Assembly (NCBI GenBank): GCA_023395555.1
Contig: JAEWYQ010000041.1
Span: 1-64,000 of the forward strand
Direction of reading: 5' to 3'
Length of the DNA: 64,000 nucleotides
From: Bacillota bacterium
Lineage (GTDB): Bacteria; Bacillota; Clostridia; Lachnospirales; Lachnospiraceae
Shown here one piece after another: positions 9,701 through 17,436 of this stretch. Position numbers and translations under genes: made by a program. The notes beneath the pieces were generated by a model that had not been told where the DNA came from, searched no databases, and saw only the letters and a list, made by a program, of their open reading frames with translations. How positions within the stretch are numbered: the first letter of the stretch is position 1; each line of letters begins with the position of its first letter.

Positions 9701-11382
9701 AACTTACAAAAACAGAGAACGGAGTTGCAACCACCTACGCCTATGATAAACTGGAACGTCTAATTCGAGAAAACGGTACAGCTTATACCTATGATAATGC
9801 AGGAAACAGGCTGACTAAATTCGATGGAGTGAGTACCATATCCTATTCCTATGATGCGAAAAACAGGCTGACACAGGAAGCCAAGGATGGTATATTAGTT
9901 ACATACAGTTATGACAACAATGGGAATTTGATCTCAGCATCGGATGGAACAAAGCATTCTTATGATTCCTTCGACCGGCTTGTGGAAACCGAGAAATCCG
10001 ACGGTACCTGGCAAAAGAATATCTATGATGCTACAGGTCTTCGTATGGTGGTTGTAGAAAACGGGTCCTATACGGAATTTACCTATGATTATGATAACAT
10101 TGTAGCTGAATATGACAGAAATGAACAAAGAAAGACCCGGTATGTCCGCGGAGATGATCTGATATCTCAAGAGGATAAGGAAGGAAACACAGGCTATTAC
10201 CTCCATAATGCCCATAGAGATGTGACTAAAGCTGTAGATGGCAGCGGAAATGTGTTGAACAGCTATGATTATGATGCTTTTGGTAACATTATCTCTTATG
10301 CGGAGCATGTGGAAAATAGGTTCCGTTATGCTGGAGAGCAATATGATGCTGCCACAGGACAAATTTATCTTCGTGCCAGATATTACGATCCAGGGACAGG
10401 AAGGTTTACCCAGGAAGATCCTTATCGTGGTGACGGATTAAATCTCTACACCTATGTAGCCAACAATCCGGTGAAGTATATTGATCCGACAGGATTAGCT
10501 AAATGCAGTGCTGCACAGAAATTTGATAAAGCACTGGATGGACTGCAGACGATATTGGATATCATTGGTTTCATTCCTGCCGTAGGTGATGCAATGGATG
10601 CCATAAATCTCGGTATATCCCTTTTCCGAGGAAATGTACTGGACGCTGTATTTTCTGCTATAGCCATCCTGCCCGCCCTTGGTTCAGCTATCGCAACTCC
10701 AATGAAAACCATCTTCCGTGCGCTCGGTAATTCAAGTGAAATCACGAAAGCAGTCAATGCCCTAGGAGGTTTGTTTGGAGGAGCAAGCAAGATTGTATCC
10801 AAACTGGATGGGATGAAAGCAAGTATAAGAACCTTTGCTAATAAGATTCCCAATGCCATTGCTTCCTTAAAGAATAACTTTTTAGTAAAGACATTGATCG
10901 GCAATAAAAAGCTGAATCAAATTGTGTCGGGTGTAAGGAAGGGCGTTAGCAGCCTTATATCTAAAGCAAATGAGGTAGTCAATGCTGTTAAGAAGATCGT
11001 GAAAAAGAATGCAAAGGAAGAGGCGGCTAAGGCTACTCTAAAAATGAAAATGAATTTGCAATTCTTTGCAGAGAAGGGAACGGTTGAGGCTGTATCGAAA
11101 ATAAATGTAAATAATCAGTTGATAAAGGAAGCTGAAAAAATAGGCAAAAATCAGAGTGTACAAAGAGAAATTAATGAGTTGGTGCAACAGTTTCTGAGTG
11201 GAAATACTAATCCAGGATTAGGATCAAAACATTTGCAAGATGATATTTTTTATTTGAGAGGAAGAAATGGTGCGAGAGTTTTTTATCGAATGGTGGACGG
11301 GGTAATGGAGATACTTGGGAAATCCAGCAAATCAAATGAGCAAAAAGTAATCAATCTTGTTAAAGATATCTTTGGAAAATAG
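3778..11382 (+). CDS. Subtilase-RHS polymorphic toxin with internal cohesin/dockerin-like insert and RelE-like C-terminal toxin
   Basis: This 2534-residue protein begins with a signal peptide (about 1-39). An S8 subtilisin domain follows with a complete triad: D156 (VFDTGI), H187 (NGHGTA), S340 (MSGTSAA), plus oxyanion N278. A Thr/Pro linker (about 450-470) leads to a long RHS/YD array. The array is interrupted near residues 1350-1540 by a cohesin-like module and a dockerin-like pair of calcium loops (DMNQDGVVEIGD and DITGDGVVNDSD). The RHS core ends around residue 2238 (RYYDPGTGRFTQEDP ... DPTGLA). After a hydrophobic helical stretch and a pre-toxin MNLQFFA motif (about 2425), the last 75 residues resemble RelE/ParE-like toxins (RGRNGARVFYR ... 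EILGKSSKSNEQKVI). The immunity candidate starts 9 nt downstream. The start ATG has a modest purine-rich ribosome site. Inferred: a secreted contact toxin whose protease may process the shell or a target. Confidence 0.9.
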   Translation: MKKQRKIKKLIGRILAALLIISIIASSFQLPAFYRVAYAKGVKNNSTQRILVQYRQGTRNTEQRLEKSIARNKSNIKNKSDTQKYKRLKHEKLFITELDQTELLNLYNDSSIQYIEEDSEVQKMDDHITWNVQAVNADRVHNRNIFGAGIKVAVFDTGIDLDHDDLIVSGGISFVEGIESYNDDNGHGTAMAGILASALNHQGLAGVAPKVELYSVKVLDKHGKGYYSSIIQGIEWAIENRIDIITMSFGGTKYSEILYEALREATYNNILIVAASGNDGSKSIVYPANYPDIICVGATDQDNRIAEFTNTGEQMDLVAPGVDVETVNQEGDSIKMSGTSAAVLHAAGVAALTWSVDRSLSIEQLKAVLYKNSTFLGDPMIYGWGLVNANAACKNIDTTDFSLPPYVQEERITTNDYEEERVSELEYNGDVQYFPRVKLIFSSLPDSSTATPTPTPTPRPTATPTPKPHTHTWTNGYDSGHPHAKYRICSCGEQEYTGSYQFVSSCTICNPQADRNKQAASYGGDPKNQICVGEPVNIVTGNYYSSDIDLHIPDVGDNSLEVVRYYNSLDTRSSMLGNAWRMNYDSFVIFDSVTGNATVTYPDGYTLTYKSVSGQYISPDMVYDTFLRNADGTFSLNLKSKLVYRYNSNGKLISITDQNSNTINIQYSAIGQITQVVGADGKKLVFDYMNGKISKITDPVNRTVEYTYDTAGNLVQVKGTGGGIIRYQYDVNGITAITDENNKKFITNEYDANKRVIQQFDEKGNETRYYYNEENKENSYVLVTSGVITRYRYDDTLSITRENYYDGSYKEYTYDGYGNQISTKDQNGHITKFTYDLRGNKTSMTDPMNNITTLSYDTKDNLTGVSKGNGSETILSYDAKGNLLQLRSKINSQEYTGIKNTYDSRGRLLSVTDAEGNVTSFEYGNGSLPVKAIDPEGNITQYGYDSLGRRISVTTADGTTKFTYNEKDKIEKIIDPAGNITRMKYDARGNLIKSINPEQYVSSQDDGEGYTYLYDGMDQLIRETDPYLAVGAYQYDEAGNLTKEGNPNYYNASAVDSLGFGYEFDGHGRLIRMANPSGEKSRLKYDPAGNIIAAISANHYDEASDNGPEMRYEYDAANRLVNIKDTDGNIIQRMLYDSDGNIVKEMDAKGYLSGTNDSGRYGTLYSYNLAGWLTEERVPLKIENGMVYYQITRYTYDKNGQIVTEKSSQKYVSIDGEPSEWNIITYSYDKNGNVKTVTDSIGGMIEYSYDAMGRVVQESVRMENEKYIITGYEYDNCGNLVRSRNQVDAQELDEGGTGTVQASTVMKYDKNGNVIKQTTPEGYVTTYVYDDNNRLIAVNEQVREDIVTVKRNSLNIKSPRSILYPGVHYSFELELDTSDTVNSLDAEVKYDERLMEVVAANTAISGLTVDTDEPGVIKLSVADNAAISGKATLLSITFAMKEGLSGTAYIIPSKGFWQDSSGQYNFSSLTGKTINVKAPDMNQDGVVEIGDLTLTARADGMSIELPGYDEKYDITGDGVVNDSDLDYIKDRIFAGDEMVLDKIPDTKTGEKSIQSAYTTDSAIVTRTTSYEYDKAGNLIKETDCNGRSIQYTYDASNRAIKATDKEGNTTRTFYDEEGNVVKIVQPEGYNLAADDGQGETYTYDSMGRLVEVKDASGTMVQRNVYDTDSLLTAAYDASGKAVEYTCDIGGRTTVITTPRAREAGKASEIYTYDAMGYITSITDGEGNTTLYENDMWGNTIKAIDPNGVITKYTYDALGNLTCVTDGKGNSTVYTYNTLNSLSSITDAQGLTMQYKYDREGRLTKETDRNGTRLEYSYNSDGNLIRKQIHGSEEYEQFLYNKDGSQLAAINRNCIETYTYTPNGTIKSITRNGKTLLEYSADKNGRIIRATDSEGDTTGYTYDAAGRLKKVTDNEVVAATYNYNEDSTIASIHYGTGIKAAYSYDSDKNVIALTNKKSDGSILDAYSYTYDNNGNQLTKTENGVATTYAYDKLERLIRENGTAYTYDNAGNRLTKFDGVSTISYSYDAKNRLTQEAKDGILVTYSYDNNGNLISASDGTKHSYDSFDRLVETEKSDGTWQKNIYDATGLRMVVVENGSYTEFTYDYDNIVAEYDRNEQRKTRYVRGDDLISQEDKEGNTGYYLHNAHRDVTKAVDGSGNVLNSYDYDAFGNIISYAEHVENRFRYAGEQYDAATGQIYLRARYYDPGTGRFTQEDPYRGDGLNLYTYVANNPVKYIDPTGLAKCSAAQKFDKALDGLQTILDIIGFIPAVGDAMDAINLGISLFRGNVLDAVFSAIAILPALGSAIATPMKTIFRALGNSSEITKAVNALGGLFGGASKIVSKLDGMKASIRTFANKIPNAIASLKNNFLVKTLIGNKKLNQIVSGVRKGVSSLISKANEVVNAVKKIVKKNAKEEAAKATLKMKMNLQFFAEKGTVEAVSKINVNNQLIKEAEKIGKNQSVQREINELVQQFLSGNTNPGLGSKHLQDDIFYLRGRNGARVFYRMVDGVMEILGKSSKSNEQKVINLVKDIFGK

Positions 11383-11391
11383 GAGGCTTAT

Positions 11392-11727
11392 ATGGAAATA
11401 AAAAATGTTACATTTCCAACTGCATTAGAAGAAATAGATGACTTGGCAAATGACAACATTGATGTGTTTGTAGAGTTGGAGGATGGGTATACATATGTGT
11501 TAGTAGTTACAACGCCCCAAAATATAGTGCAATTAATGGAAAGAGAAAATAAAGACTATTTAGCTGCAGGACCGCCAATGATTATTGTAAAAGAGTTGAC
11601 GTATGATTGTATCAATTCGAGTTTAAAGTCATTTTGTGAGGGGGACGCTTATTGGCTGAAAGAATATTATTTATCTGGTAATTTTCAAAGTGAAATTTTA
11701 GATGAAATGATAAAAAGGTTACAATAA
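11392..11727 (+). CDS. Candidate immunity protein for the RHS toxin
   Basis: A 111-residue acidic, soluble protein without signal peptide, starting 9 nt after the toxin stop with a good TAGGAGG site. It matches no family I can name. In polymorphic toxin loci the gene directly 3' of the toxin encodes the cognate immunity protein, which here would bind and block the RelE-like C-terminal domain in the cytoplasm. The assignment rests on position, size and acidity (isoelectric complement to a basic toxin), not on homology. It looks compositionally like the toxin tail and is more A+T rich than the RHS core, as expected for an exchangeable toxin-immunity cassette. Confidence 0.65.
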   Translation: MEIKNVTFPTALEEIDDLANDNIDVFVELEDGYTYVLVVTTPQNIVQLMERENKDYLAAGPPMIIVKELTYDCINSSLKSFCEGDAYWLKEYYLSGNFQSEILDEMIKRLQ

Positions 11728-11774
11728 TAACCATCTGAAATAGAGAGTATGGGGATGTTATCAAAAGCATAACA

Positions 11775-11903
11775 GTGATAACTTTGATGCTTTCGATAAC
11801 ACCCTGCTGCTCTAATAAGGAGAACAGGAAAGAAAAAATAAGTGGCAGGGATTTGAAAGAAGTAAATTATTTATTGAAGAAGTTGAATCCTCATAATTTA
11901 TAA
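11775..11903 (+). pseudogene. Short lipoprotein-like remnant
   Basis: A 42-codon frame from a possible GTG start contains a hydrophobic stretch followed by SITPCCSNKENRKEK, which looks like a signal peptide and lipobox followed by a charged mature part, then stops after KKLNPHNL. It has no convincing ribosome site. It may be the truncated start of a second immunity or lipoprotein gene downstream of the toxin cassette. The rest of the 11728-11958 gap shows nothing recognisable. Confidence 0.25.
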
Positions 11904-11958
11904 AATTACCGTTAACACTATATAATTGTGCTAAGTTTTCTTAAAGGAGTGAGGCAAT

Positions 11959-13056
11959 ATGAAAAGAAAGTTTGTATTAGTTTTATTTATTGTAGTGGGA
12001 TTATTAGGTGTAAAGGATAAGGCTTATGCCTCTTCCTCTAAATTAATTAAGATAGAAGCAGGAGTTATGCATAATATTGCATTAAGAGATGATGGAACCG
12101 TATGGATGTGGGGTGATAATACTTCGGCACAATTAGGTGATGGTACAAAATTTCCCAGCCGCATTCCGATACAAGTGATTGGGTTAAGTGATGTAATAGA
12201 CGTTGCAGCCGGACGCTATCATAGCGTTGCCTTAAAACGGGATGGAACCGTATGGGCTTGGGGTGATAATATTGATGGTCAATTAGGGGATGGAACCATT
12301 ACCACTAGATATTCGCCTGTATTAGTTTCAGGATTAAGCAATGTTGTCGATATCTCATGTGGAAGCCGTTTCACGTTGGCTCTAAAACGGGATGGAACCG
12401 TATGGGCTTGGGGTGATAATAGTCATGGAGCAATAGGGGATGGAACTTACATTAATAAAAAAGCCCCGGTTCAAGTTAAAAATATTCTGAATGCAGCAGC
12501 AGTAGAAGCAGGAGGATATCATGCTTTGGCATTAACCGGTAATGGGGAAGTATGGGCATGGGGAAATAATTACGAGGGCCAATTAGGAGATGGAACGAAG
12601 ATGGGAAGATCAACAGCAGTAAAAATTATGAGTGACGTCTCTCGGGTTGGTGCCGGGACATTTAATTCTTATGCTATAAAAAAAGATGGTACCGCATGGG
12701 CATGGGGATTTAATGATGTAGGTCAATTAGGAATTGGAATAAAGGGTGATTCCCAATCCTCTCCGGTTCAGATGATCGAAGCTACCAATGTAAAATATAT
12801 TACAGGAGGAGAATATCATACTGTGGTCATGAAAAATGATGGAACGGTATGGGTTTGTGGTGGAGACATGTGGGGAGAATTAGGCGATGGAATACTTTAT
12901 AATGGTACAGATAACGAAAAAATGACACTAATACAATTAACCGGTATTAGCGAAGCTGAAACAATAGGGGGAGGATTGTTTTATACAGTAGTATTGCTGA
13001 AAGATGGATCGGTTTGGGGATGTGGAAGAAATTATACCGGCGAATTAGGATATTAG
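11959..13056 (+). CDS. Secreted RCC1-repeat (beta-propeller) protein
   Basis: 365 residues with an N-terminal signal peptide (about 1-25, ending KAYASSS). About seven RCC1/BLIP-II repeats follow, each carrying the signature LKRDGTVWAWGDNxxGQLGDGT, which predicts one seven-bladed beta-propeller. RCC1 repeats in bacteria are usually extracellular binding domains. The start is set by AAAGGAGTG upstream of the ATG. No catalytic residues or cell-wall anchor are seen. It follows the toxin-immunity cassette on the same strand with a gap of 231 nt and precedes a terminator, so it may be its own unit. A binding role at the cell surface is inferred; the ligand is unknown. Confidence 0.8.
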   Translation: MKRKFVLVLFIVVGLLGVKDKAYASSSKLIKIEAGVMHNIALRDDGTVWMWGDNTSAQLGDGTKFPSRIPIQVIGLSDVIDVAAGRYHSVALKRDGTVWAWGDNIDGQLGDGTITTRYSPVLVSGLSNVVDISCGSRFTLALKRDGTVWAWGDNSHGAIGDGTYINKKAPVQVKNILNAAAVEAGGYHALALTGNGEVWAWGNNYEGQLGDGTKMGRSTAVKIMSDVSRVGAGTFNSYAIKKDGTAWAWGFNDVGQLGIGIKGDSQSSPVQMIEATNVKYITGGEYHTVVMKNDGTVWVCGGDMWGELGDGILYNGTDNEKMTLIQLTGISEAETIGGGLFYTVVLLKDGSVWGCGRNYTGELGY

Positions 13057-13100
13057 AACAAGAAAGTTAGGCTTCTGTTTTTCTCGTATTATATTTAATG

Positions 13101-13139
13101 AAATAAGCGATGGGATAGTTACCGTACCATCGCTTATTT
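13101..13139. terminator. Bidirectional terminator-like hairpin after RCC1 gene
   Basis: A 13-bp perfect inverted repeat, AAATAAGCGATGG at 13101-13113 and its complement at 13127-13139, with a 13-nt loop. The A and T runs at both ends fit an intrinsic terminator on either strand. It lies 45 nt after the RCC1 stop and separates it from the GGDEF gene. Confidence 0.75.
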
Positions 13140-13329
13140 ATTATATGTAAAATGATCCGCGAAAGATTTATACTTTATATCTTTTCATCCGCATTAGTCA
13201 GAGAATATTGTATTTTGTAAGAAAATATTGTATGATATAAGGGTCAGATGGTCATGCTGCTATGTGTTGTAATGGAGTATGGCAGTAATGGCGTAACCTG
13301 GAAGCAGTCCTGGCAAAGGGGTGGGCGCA

Positions 13330-15264
13330 ATGTCAGATACACAGAAGAGCCGTATGTTTGGAAACGGCAGAAAAACAATAGGGGTTTTTGTAACACAGGT
13401 ATATCAGGAGTTTCAAGAGACCTTAAGCAAGGGAATCAGCGAGCGTGCCAAGGAGCTGGGTTATAATGTGGCGTTCTTTACTAATTTCCTGGGATACGGA
13501 GAATTTGAATATGAGACAGGGGAACGCAGCATTACGACTTTGCCCTGTTATGAGGAGCTGGCCGGGATTATCATCGTGCCGGATACGATGTTTGCCCAGG
13601 GCTTTGACCTCAGCGTCCTGGAGCGGATATCCCAATTTGCATCCTGCCCTGTGGTCAGTGTGAGAAAGAGGATGGAAGATTATTATAATGTATTGGTTGA
13701 CGATACAATGGTACTGGATGAGATCATCCGGCATTTTATCGTGGATCATGGATATAAGCGGATTCATTTTCTGACCGGCCCGAGAAGTAATCCGGCTGCG
13801 GTGCAGCGTCTGGAGTCTTTTCGAAGAATTATGGAGGAATACCAGCTGCCGGTTGGAGACGAGCAGATTTATTACGGTGATTTCTGGAAGTATACCGGAT
13901 ATGATGCGGTGAGATATTGGCTGGCCGACCCTCAGAAGCGTCCGGAAGCCATAATCTGTGCCAATGACTATATGGCGATAACCGTCTGCAAGGCTCTGGA
14001 AGAGCGGGGCATCCGCGTTCCGGAGGATATCGCGGTTTCCGGCTGTGACAATATACTGATGGCGGAGATTTATGCACCGTCTATCACGACGGCCGGGGTG
14101 CCGGTCTTTGGGATGGGCAAGGCGGCAGTTGATAAAATAGATATGCATCATCATAATATTCCTCAGGGCAGGGATACCATAGTGAAGACGGTAACCTGCT
14201 GGAGGGAATCCTGCGGGTGCAGACCGGTTAGCAACCAGGAGGAGGTTTCCAGACAGAGAAGCAGAATTCTCAATGAATTAGAGGCGAAGGAGCTGGCGAT
14301 TTCCAATAATGCTTTTATGTCCGTGGAGCTGACCAGCATCAAGACCATTGCAGAGCTGAATCGCCGGCTGGCCTCCTATACTTATATGAATGAGGATTTT
14401 TCCAGCTTCTATATGTGCCTTTATAAGGATTGGGAGCTTCGCGGAGAGGAGGAGAATGCCGGCATTGTCCAGGGGGATGAGATGGTGATGGAGGTTGGAA
14501 TTCATAATGGAGAATGGCTTCAGAGGACGGAATATTCCCTGCCTGCGCTGATTCCTCCCCGGTATGTGGGAAGTGAACCTCAGATATTTTTATTCAATAT
14601 GCTTCATCATCAGGAGATTTGCTTCGGTTATACGGCAATCAGCTTCCATGACGGGGAGATATATCAGTCTTCTTATCATGGGTGGCTTACGAATATATGC
14701 AATGCACTGGAGAATATCCGGATACACAATGTTTTAACCCGGCTGGTAAGCCGGCTGGAGGATATGTCCATTAAGGACGAGCTGACGGATTTATATAACC
14801 GCAGGGCGCTGGAGCAGCTGGGGAAGCTTTATCTGTTTCAGTGTATTAAGAGCGAGACGAAGCTCATGGTGCTGTCAGCGGATATCGATAAATTAAAATA
14901 TATTAACGATACCTTCGGACATGCCAGCGGAGATGCCGCGATACGGACTGTGGCGGAAGCTCTGCAGTATGCCGCCCGGGATGATGAGATCTGCATCCGT
15001 GTCAGCGGAGATGAGTTCGTTGTAATCGGCATGGATTATGACCAGGATAAGATAGAGGAATTTGCCTGGCGTTTTGAAGAGAGGCTGAGGCAGGTCAACG
15101 AGGAAAGCAACCGGAGCTATCAGGTATATGTAAGCTATGGATGGTATCTCGTCAGGCCGGACGCGGATACGACCATCGAGGAATGCCTTCTGGTATCGGA
15201 TGCGAGGCTGTACCGGATGAAGGGCCGGAAAAAGGAGATGGAACAGACACTATACCGTGCGTAG
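13330..15264 (+). CDS. LacI-type periplasmic-binding-like sensor fused to GGDEF diguanylate cyclase
   Basis: The N-terminal 270 residues or so (RKTIGVFVTQVYQEF ... ITTAGVPVFGMGKAAV) have the fold of the LacI/GalR ligand-binding domain but no helix-turn-helix and no signal peptide, so it is a cytoplasmic sensor. A linker region is followed by a C-terminal GGDEF domain (DELTDLYNRRAL ... RVSGDEFVV). SGDEF replaces GGDEF, a variant compatible with cyclase activity. The position of the inhibitory RxxD site reads RDDE, so product inhibition may be lost. The preferred start is the ATG at 13330, preceded by AAAGGGG; a GTG three codons upstream is an alternative. It makes, or senses and makes, cyclic di-GMP, which pairs with the EAL protein further along the window. 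Confidence 0.82.
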   Translation: MSDTQKSRMFGNGRKTIGVFVTQVYQEFQETLSKGISERAKELGYNVAFFTNFLGYGEFEYETGERSITTLPCYEELAGIIIVPDTMFAQGFDLSVLERISQFASCPVVSVRKRMEDYYNVLVDDTMVLDEIIRHFIVDHGYKRIHFLTGPRSNPAAVQRLESFRRIMEEYQLPVGDEQIYYGDFWKYTGYDAVRYWLADPQKRPEAIICANDYMAITVCKALEERGIRVPEDIAVSGCDNILMAEIYAPSITTAGVPVFGMGKAAVDKIDMHHHNIPQGRDTIVKTVTCWRESCGCRPVSNQEEVSRQRSRILNELEAKELAISNNAFMSVELTSIKTIAELNRRLASYTYMNEDFSSFYMCLYKDWELRGEEENAGIVQGDEMVMEVGIHNGEWLQRTEYSLPALIPPRYVGSEPQIFLFNMLHHQEICFGYTAISFHDGEIYQSSYHGWLTNICNALENIRIHNVLTRLVSRLEDMSIKDELTDLYNRRALEQLGKLYLFQCIKSETKLMVLSADIDKLKYINDTFGHASGDAAIRTVAEALQYAARDDEICIRVSGDEFVVIGMDYDQDKIEEFAWRFEERLRQVNEESNRSYQVYVSYGWYLVRPDADTTIEECLLVSDARLYRMKGRKKEMEQTLYRA

Positions 15265-15310
15265 AGGCAGGTATGCATTGATATGTATGGGAAGACGAGG
15301 AGAGAATTAT

Positions 15311-16771
15311 TTGGCATCAGATGGATTGTATGATAAATTAATAAAGCATAGCAAGGATGGGGGTTACCCGATGCACATGCCCGGACACAAGCGTAATACG
15401 GAGCTTTGCAGGATGGACAACCCCTATTGTTTTGATATAACGGAAATTGATGGCTTTGACAACCTCCATCAGCCGGAGGGCATACTTCGTTCACTTTCAG
15501 AAAGAATCAGCCGTCTTTACGGGGCGGAAGCCTCCTATCCTCTGGTCAATGGCAGCACGGCAGGGATTTTGGCCGGAATATCCGCAGCGGTGAAGAGAGG
15601 GGATAAGGTGCTCCTTGGCCGTAACTGTCATAAAGCAGTTTATCATGGAGTTATCCTCAGAGGTTTGGTTCCGGTCTATTGTTATCCACAAAAAATTGAT
15701 GGAATCCCCTCTGCCGGTGGAATTCTTCCCGAGGATTTGGAGAAGGCGTTGATAACCCACCCGGATATACGGCTGGTGATCATCACTTCCCCCACTTATG
15801 AGGGAGTGGTATCGGATATTGGGGCAATTGCAGAGCTTGTCCATAGATATGGGGCATATTTATTGGTAGATGAAGCACATGGAGCCCATTTTGGATTTTC
15901 CCGCGGCTTCCCGGAGAGTGCGGTGAGGCAGGGGGCGGATCTGGTTATACAGAGCCTGCATAAAACCCTTCCGGCGTTCACTCAGGCGGCAGTGCTTCAT
16001 TCGAATGCTGCGGCTTTGGATTCCAGGCTCAGACAATATCTGGCCGTTTATCAGAGCAGCAGTCCTTCCTATGTCCTGATGGCAGGAATGGATCAGTGTG
16101 TCCGTTTGCTGGAGGAGCGGGCGGAAGAGTTATTTGAAGCTTATGAGCAGAGACTGCTGGGCTTCTATCAGAGAATGGAGAAATTAAAGCACCTTTCTCT
16201 GCTGAGGCCGGACATTGCAGGAAAATATGGTGTGTATGGCCTGGACCCTTCCAAGATTACTGTAATAGCGGCAGGAACGGGCTTTCACGGGCATGAATTA
16301 CATCAGCTGCTTCAGAAGCGCTACCATATGACGCTGGAGATGGAGGCGCCGGATTATATTCTGGCTATGACAAGCATCTGTGACACCGACGAGGGCTTTG
16401 AAGGGTTAGCCCGGGCGCTGCTGGAGATTGATTCGGATATAGAGAAGCGGGCCGCCGGAGATTGTTCCGGGTATGGAGGCCAAGAGTGCTCTGGCAGAAG
16501 TCATCAATGGATGGCGGAGCTGCAGCCTGAGAGGGGGCTTCTTCCCTGGGAGGCATGGGAGAAGGAAGCTGTGACTCTGGACTTCAGGGAGAGTGCGGGG
16601 CGGGTGTCCGCTGCCTTTCTCAGTCTGTTTCCCCCGGGAGCACCGGTTCTGGTGCCGGGAGAAATTATCTCACCCCGCCTGATTGACTATATCCTTGAGG
16701 TACAGGAACAGGGAATAACGGTGACCGGCTTAACAGGCGGGAACGGCGGCCGGATCGAAGTGGTGGAATAG
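15311..16771 (+). CDS. Orn/Lys/Arg decarboxylase-family PLP enzyme (YaaO-like)
   Basis: A fold-type I PLP enzyme of about 486 residues. The cofactor motifs are LVDEAHGAHFGF (pyridine-ring Asp and His) and QSLHKTLPA (Schiff-base Lys). The N-terminal PMHMPGHKRN is typical of the arginine/lysine/ornithine decarboxylase family. I prefer a TTG start at 15311 with GAGGAGA about eight bases upstream; an in-frame ATG at 15287 is the alternative. The gene heads the same run as B. subtilis yaaO-tmk-yaaR-holB-yaaT, so it is the positional YaaO equivalent. It probably makes a polyamine precursor (cadaverine or agmatine); the substrate cannot be told from sequence alone. Confidence 0.85.
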   Translation: MASDGLYDKLIKHSKDGGYPMHMPGHKRNTELCRMDNPYCFDITEIDGFDNLHQPEGILRSLSERISRLYGAEASYPLVNGSTAGILAGISAAVKRGDKVLLGRNCHKAVYHGVILRGLVPVYCYPQKIDGIPSAGGILPEDLEKALITHPDIRLVIITSPTYEGVVSDIGAIAELVHRYGAYLLVDEAHGAHFGFSRGFPESAVRQGADLVIQSLHKTLPAFTQAAVLHSNAAALDSRLRQYLAVYQSSSPSYVLMAGMDQCVRLLEERAEELFEAYEQRLLGFYQRMEKLKHLSLLRPDIAGKYGVYGLDPSKITVIAAGTGFHGHELHQLLQKRYHMTLEMEAPDYILAMTSICDTDEGFEGLARALLEIDSDIEKRAAGDCSGYGGQECSGRSHQWMAELQPERGLLPWEAWEKEAVTLDFRESAGRVSAAFLSLFPPGAPVLVPGEIISPRLIDYILEVQEQGITVTGLTGGNGGRIEVVE

Positions 16772-16813
16772 TGAGCGGGACGGCAGAGCGAAGGAACAGG
16801 AAGGAATGGAATT

Positions 16814-17401
16814 ATGTCTAGAATTTTTATTGTCATGGGTAAAAGCGCCACAGGAAAAGATACGGTGTACAAGCGTCTGCTGGAAATGAAGGAGCTGTCC
16901 CTGAGAACCTGTGTGATGTATACTACAAGACCCATAAGAAGCTCAGAGGTCCATGGAGTGGAGTATTATTTTGTGGATGAAGCTGCCCTGGCAGAGCTTC
17001 AGAAGCAGAAGAAAATTATAGAGCACAGGGCTTATGAGACCGTGCACGGCACCTGGCATTACTTTACCGTGAATGACGGACAGATTAATCTGGAGGAAGC
17101 GGATTATCTTATGATCGGCACGCTGGAGACTTATCTGCAGATCCGGGAATACTTTGGCAGGGAGTATGTGGTGCCCATCTATCTGGAGGTGGAGGACGGC
17201 ATCCGGCTGACCCGGGCCCTCTGCCGGGAGCGGAAGCAGGAGCAGCCCAAATATGCGGAGATGTGCCGCCGCTATCTGGCGGATGAAGAGGACTTCTCTG
17301 AGGAGAATTTATGGAAAAGCGGTATCACAAAGCGTTATCAGAATCTGGATATGGATCACTGCCTCTGTGAGATTCGGGAGGATATAAAAAAATTGCTGTA
17401 A
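16814..17401 (+). CDS. Guanylate-kinase-like nucleotide kinase in the tmk position
   Basis: 195 residues with an N-terminal P-loop (MGKSATGKDT) and the guanylate-kinase GMP-binding features TTRPIRSSEVHGVEYYFV. Substrate-side residues are conserved, so it should phosphorylate GMP or a related nucleotide in the cytoplasm. In Bacillus this slot between yaaO and yaaR is held by thymidylate kinase (tmk); here a gmk-type protein sits there instead. It is shorter in the lid region than canonical Gmk and the P-loop ends in GKD rather than GKG or GKS. It starts 42 nt after the decarboxylase and is probably co-transcribed. Confidence 0.8.
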   Translation: MSRIFIVMGKSATGKDTVYKRLLEMKELSLRTCVMYTTRPIRSSEVHGVEYYFVDEAALAELQKQKKIIEHRAYETVHGTWHYFTVNDGQINLEEADYLMIGTLETYLQIREYFGREYVVPIYLEVEDGIRLTRALCRERKQEQPKYAEMCRRYLADEEDFSEENLWKSGITKRYQNLDMDHCLCEIREDIKKLL

Positions 17402-17436
17402 AGTCAACGGGATTCATGTTATAATGTCCAAGATGA

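Noticed and set aside
9268..10904. Several long minus-strand frames inside the RHS gene
   Set aside because: They arise from the repetitive YD coding pattern read backwards and have no ribosome sites or family features.
12080..12420. Repeated GATGGAACCGTATGGGCTTGGGG-like units as regulatory repeats
   Set aside because: They code for the RCC1 repeat signature and keep the reading frame.
13248..13466. Open frame upstream of and overlapping the GGDEF gene
   Set aside because: No ribosome site and it overlaps the LacI-like domain in another frame; a shadow frame.
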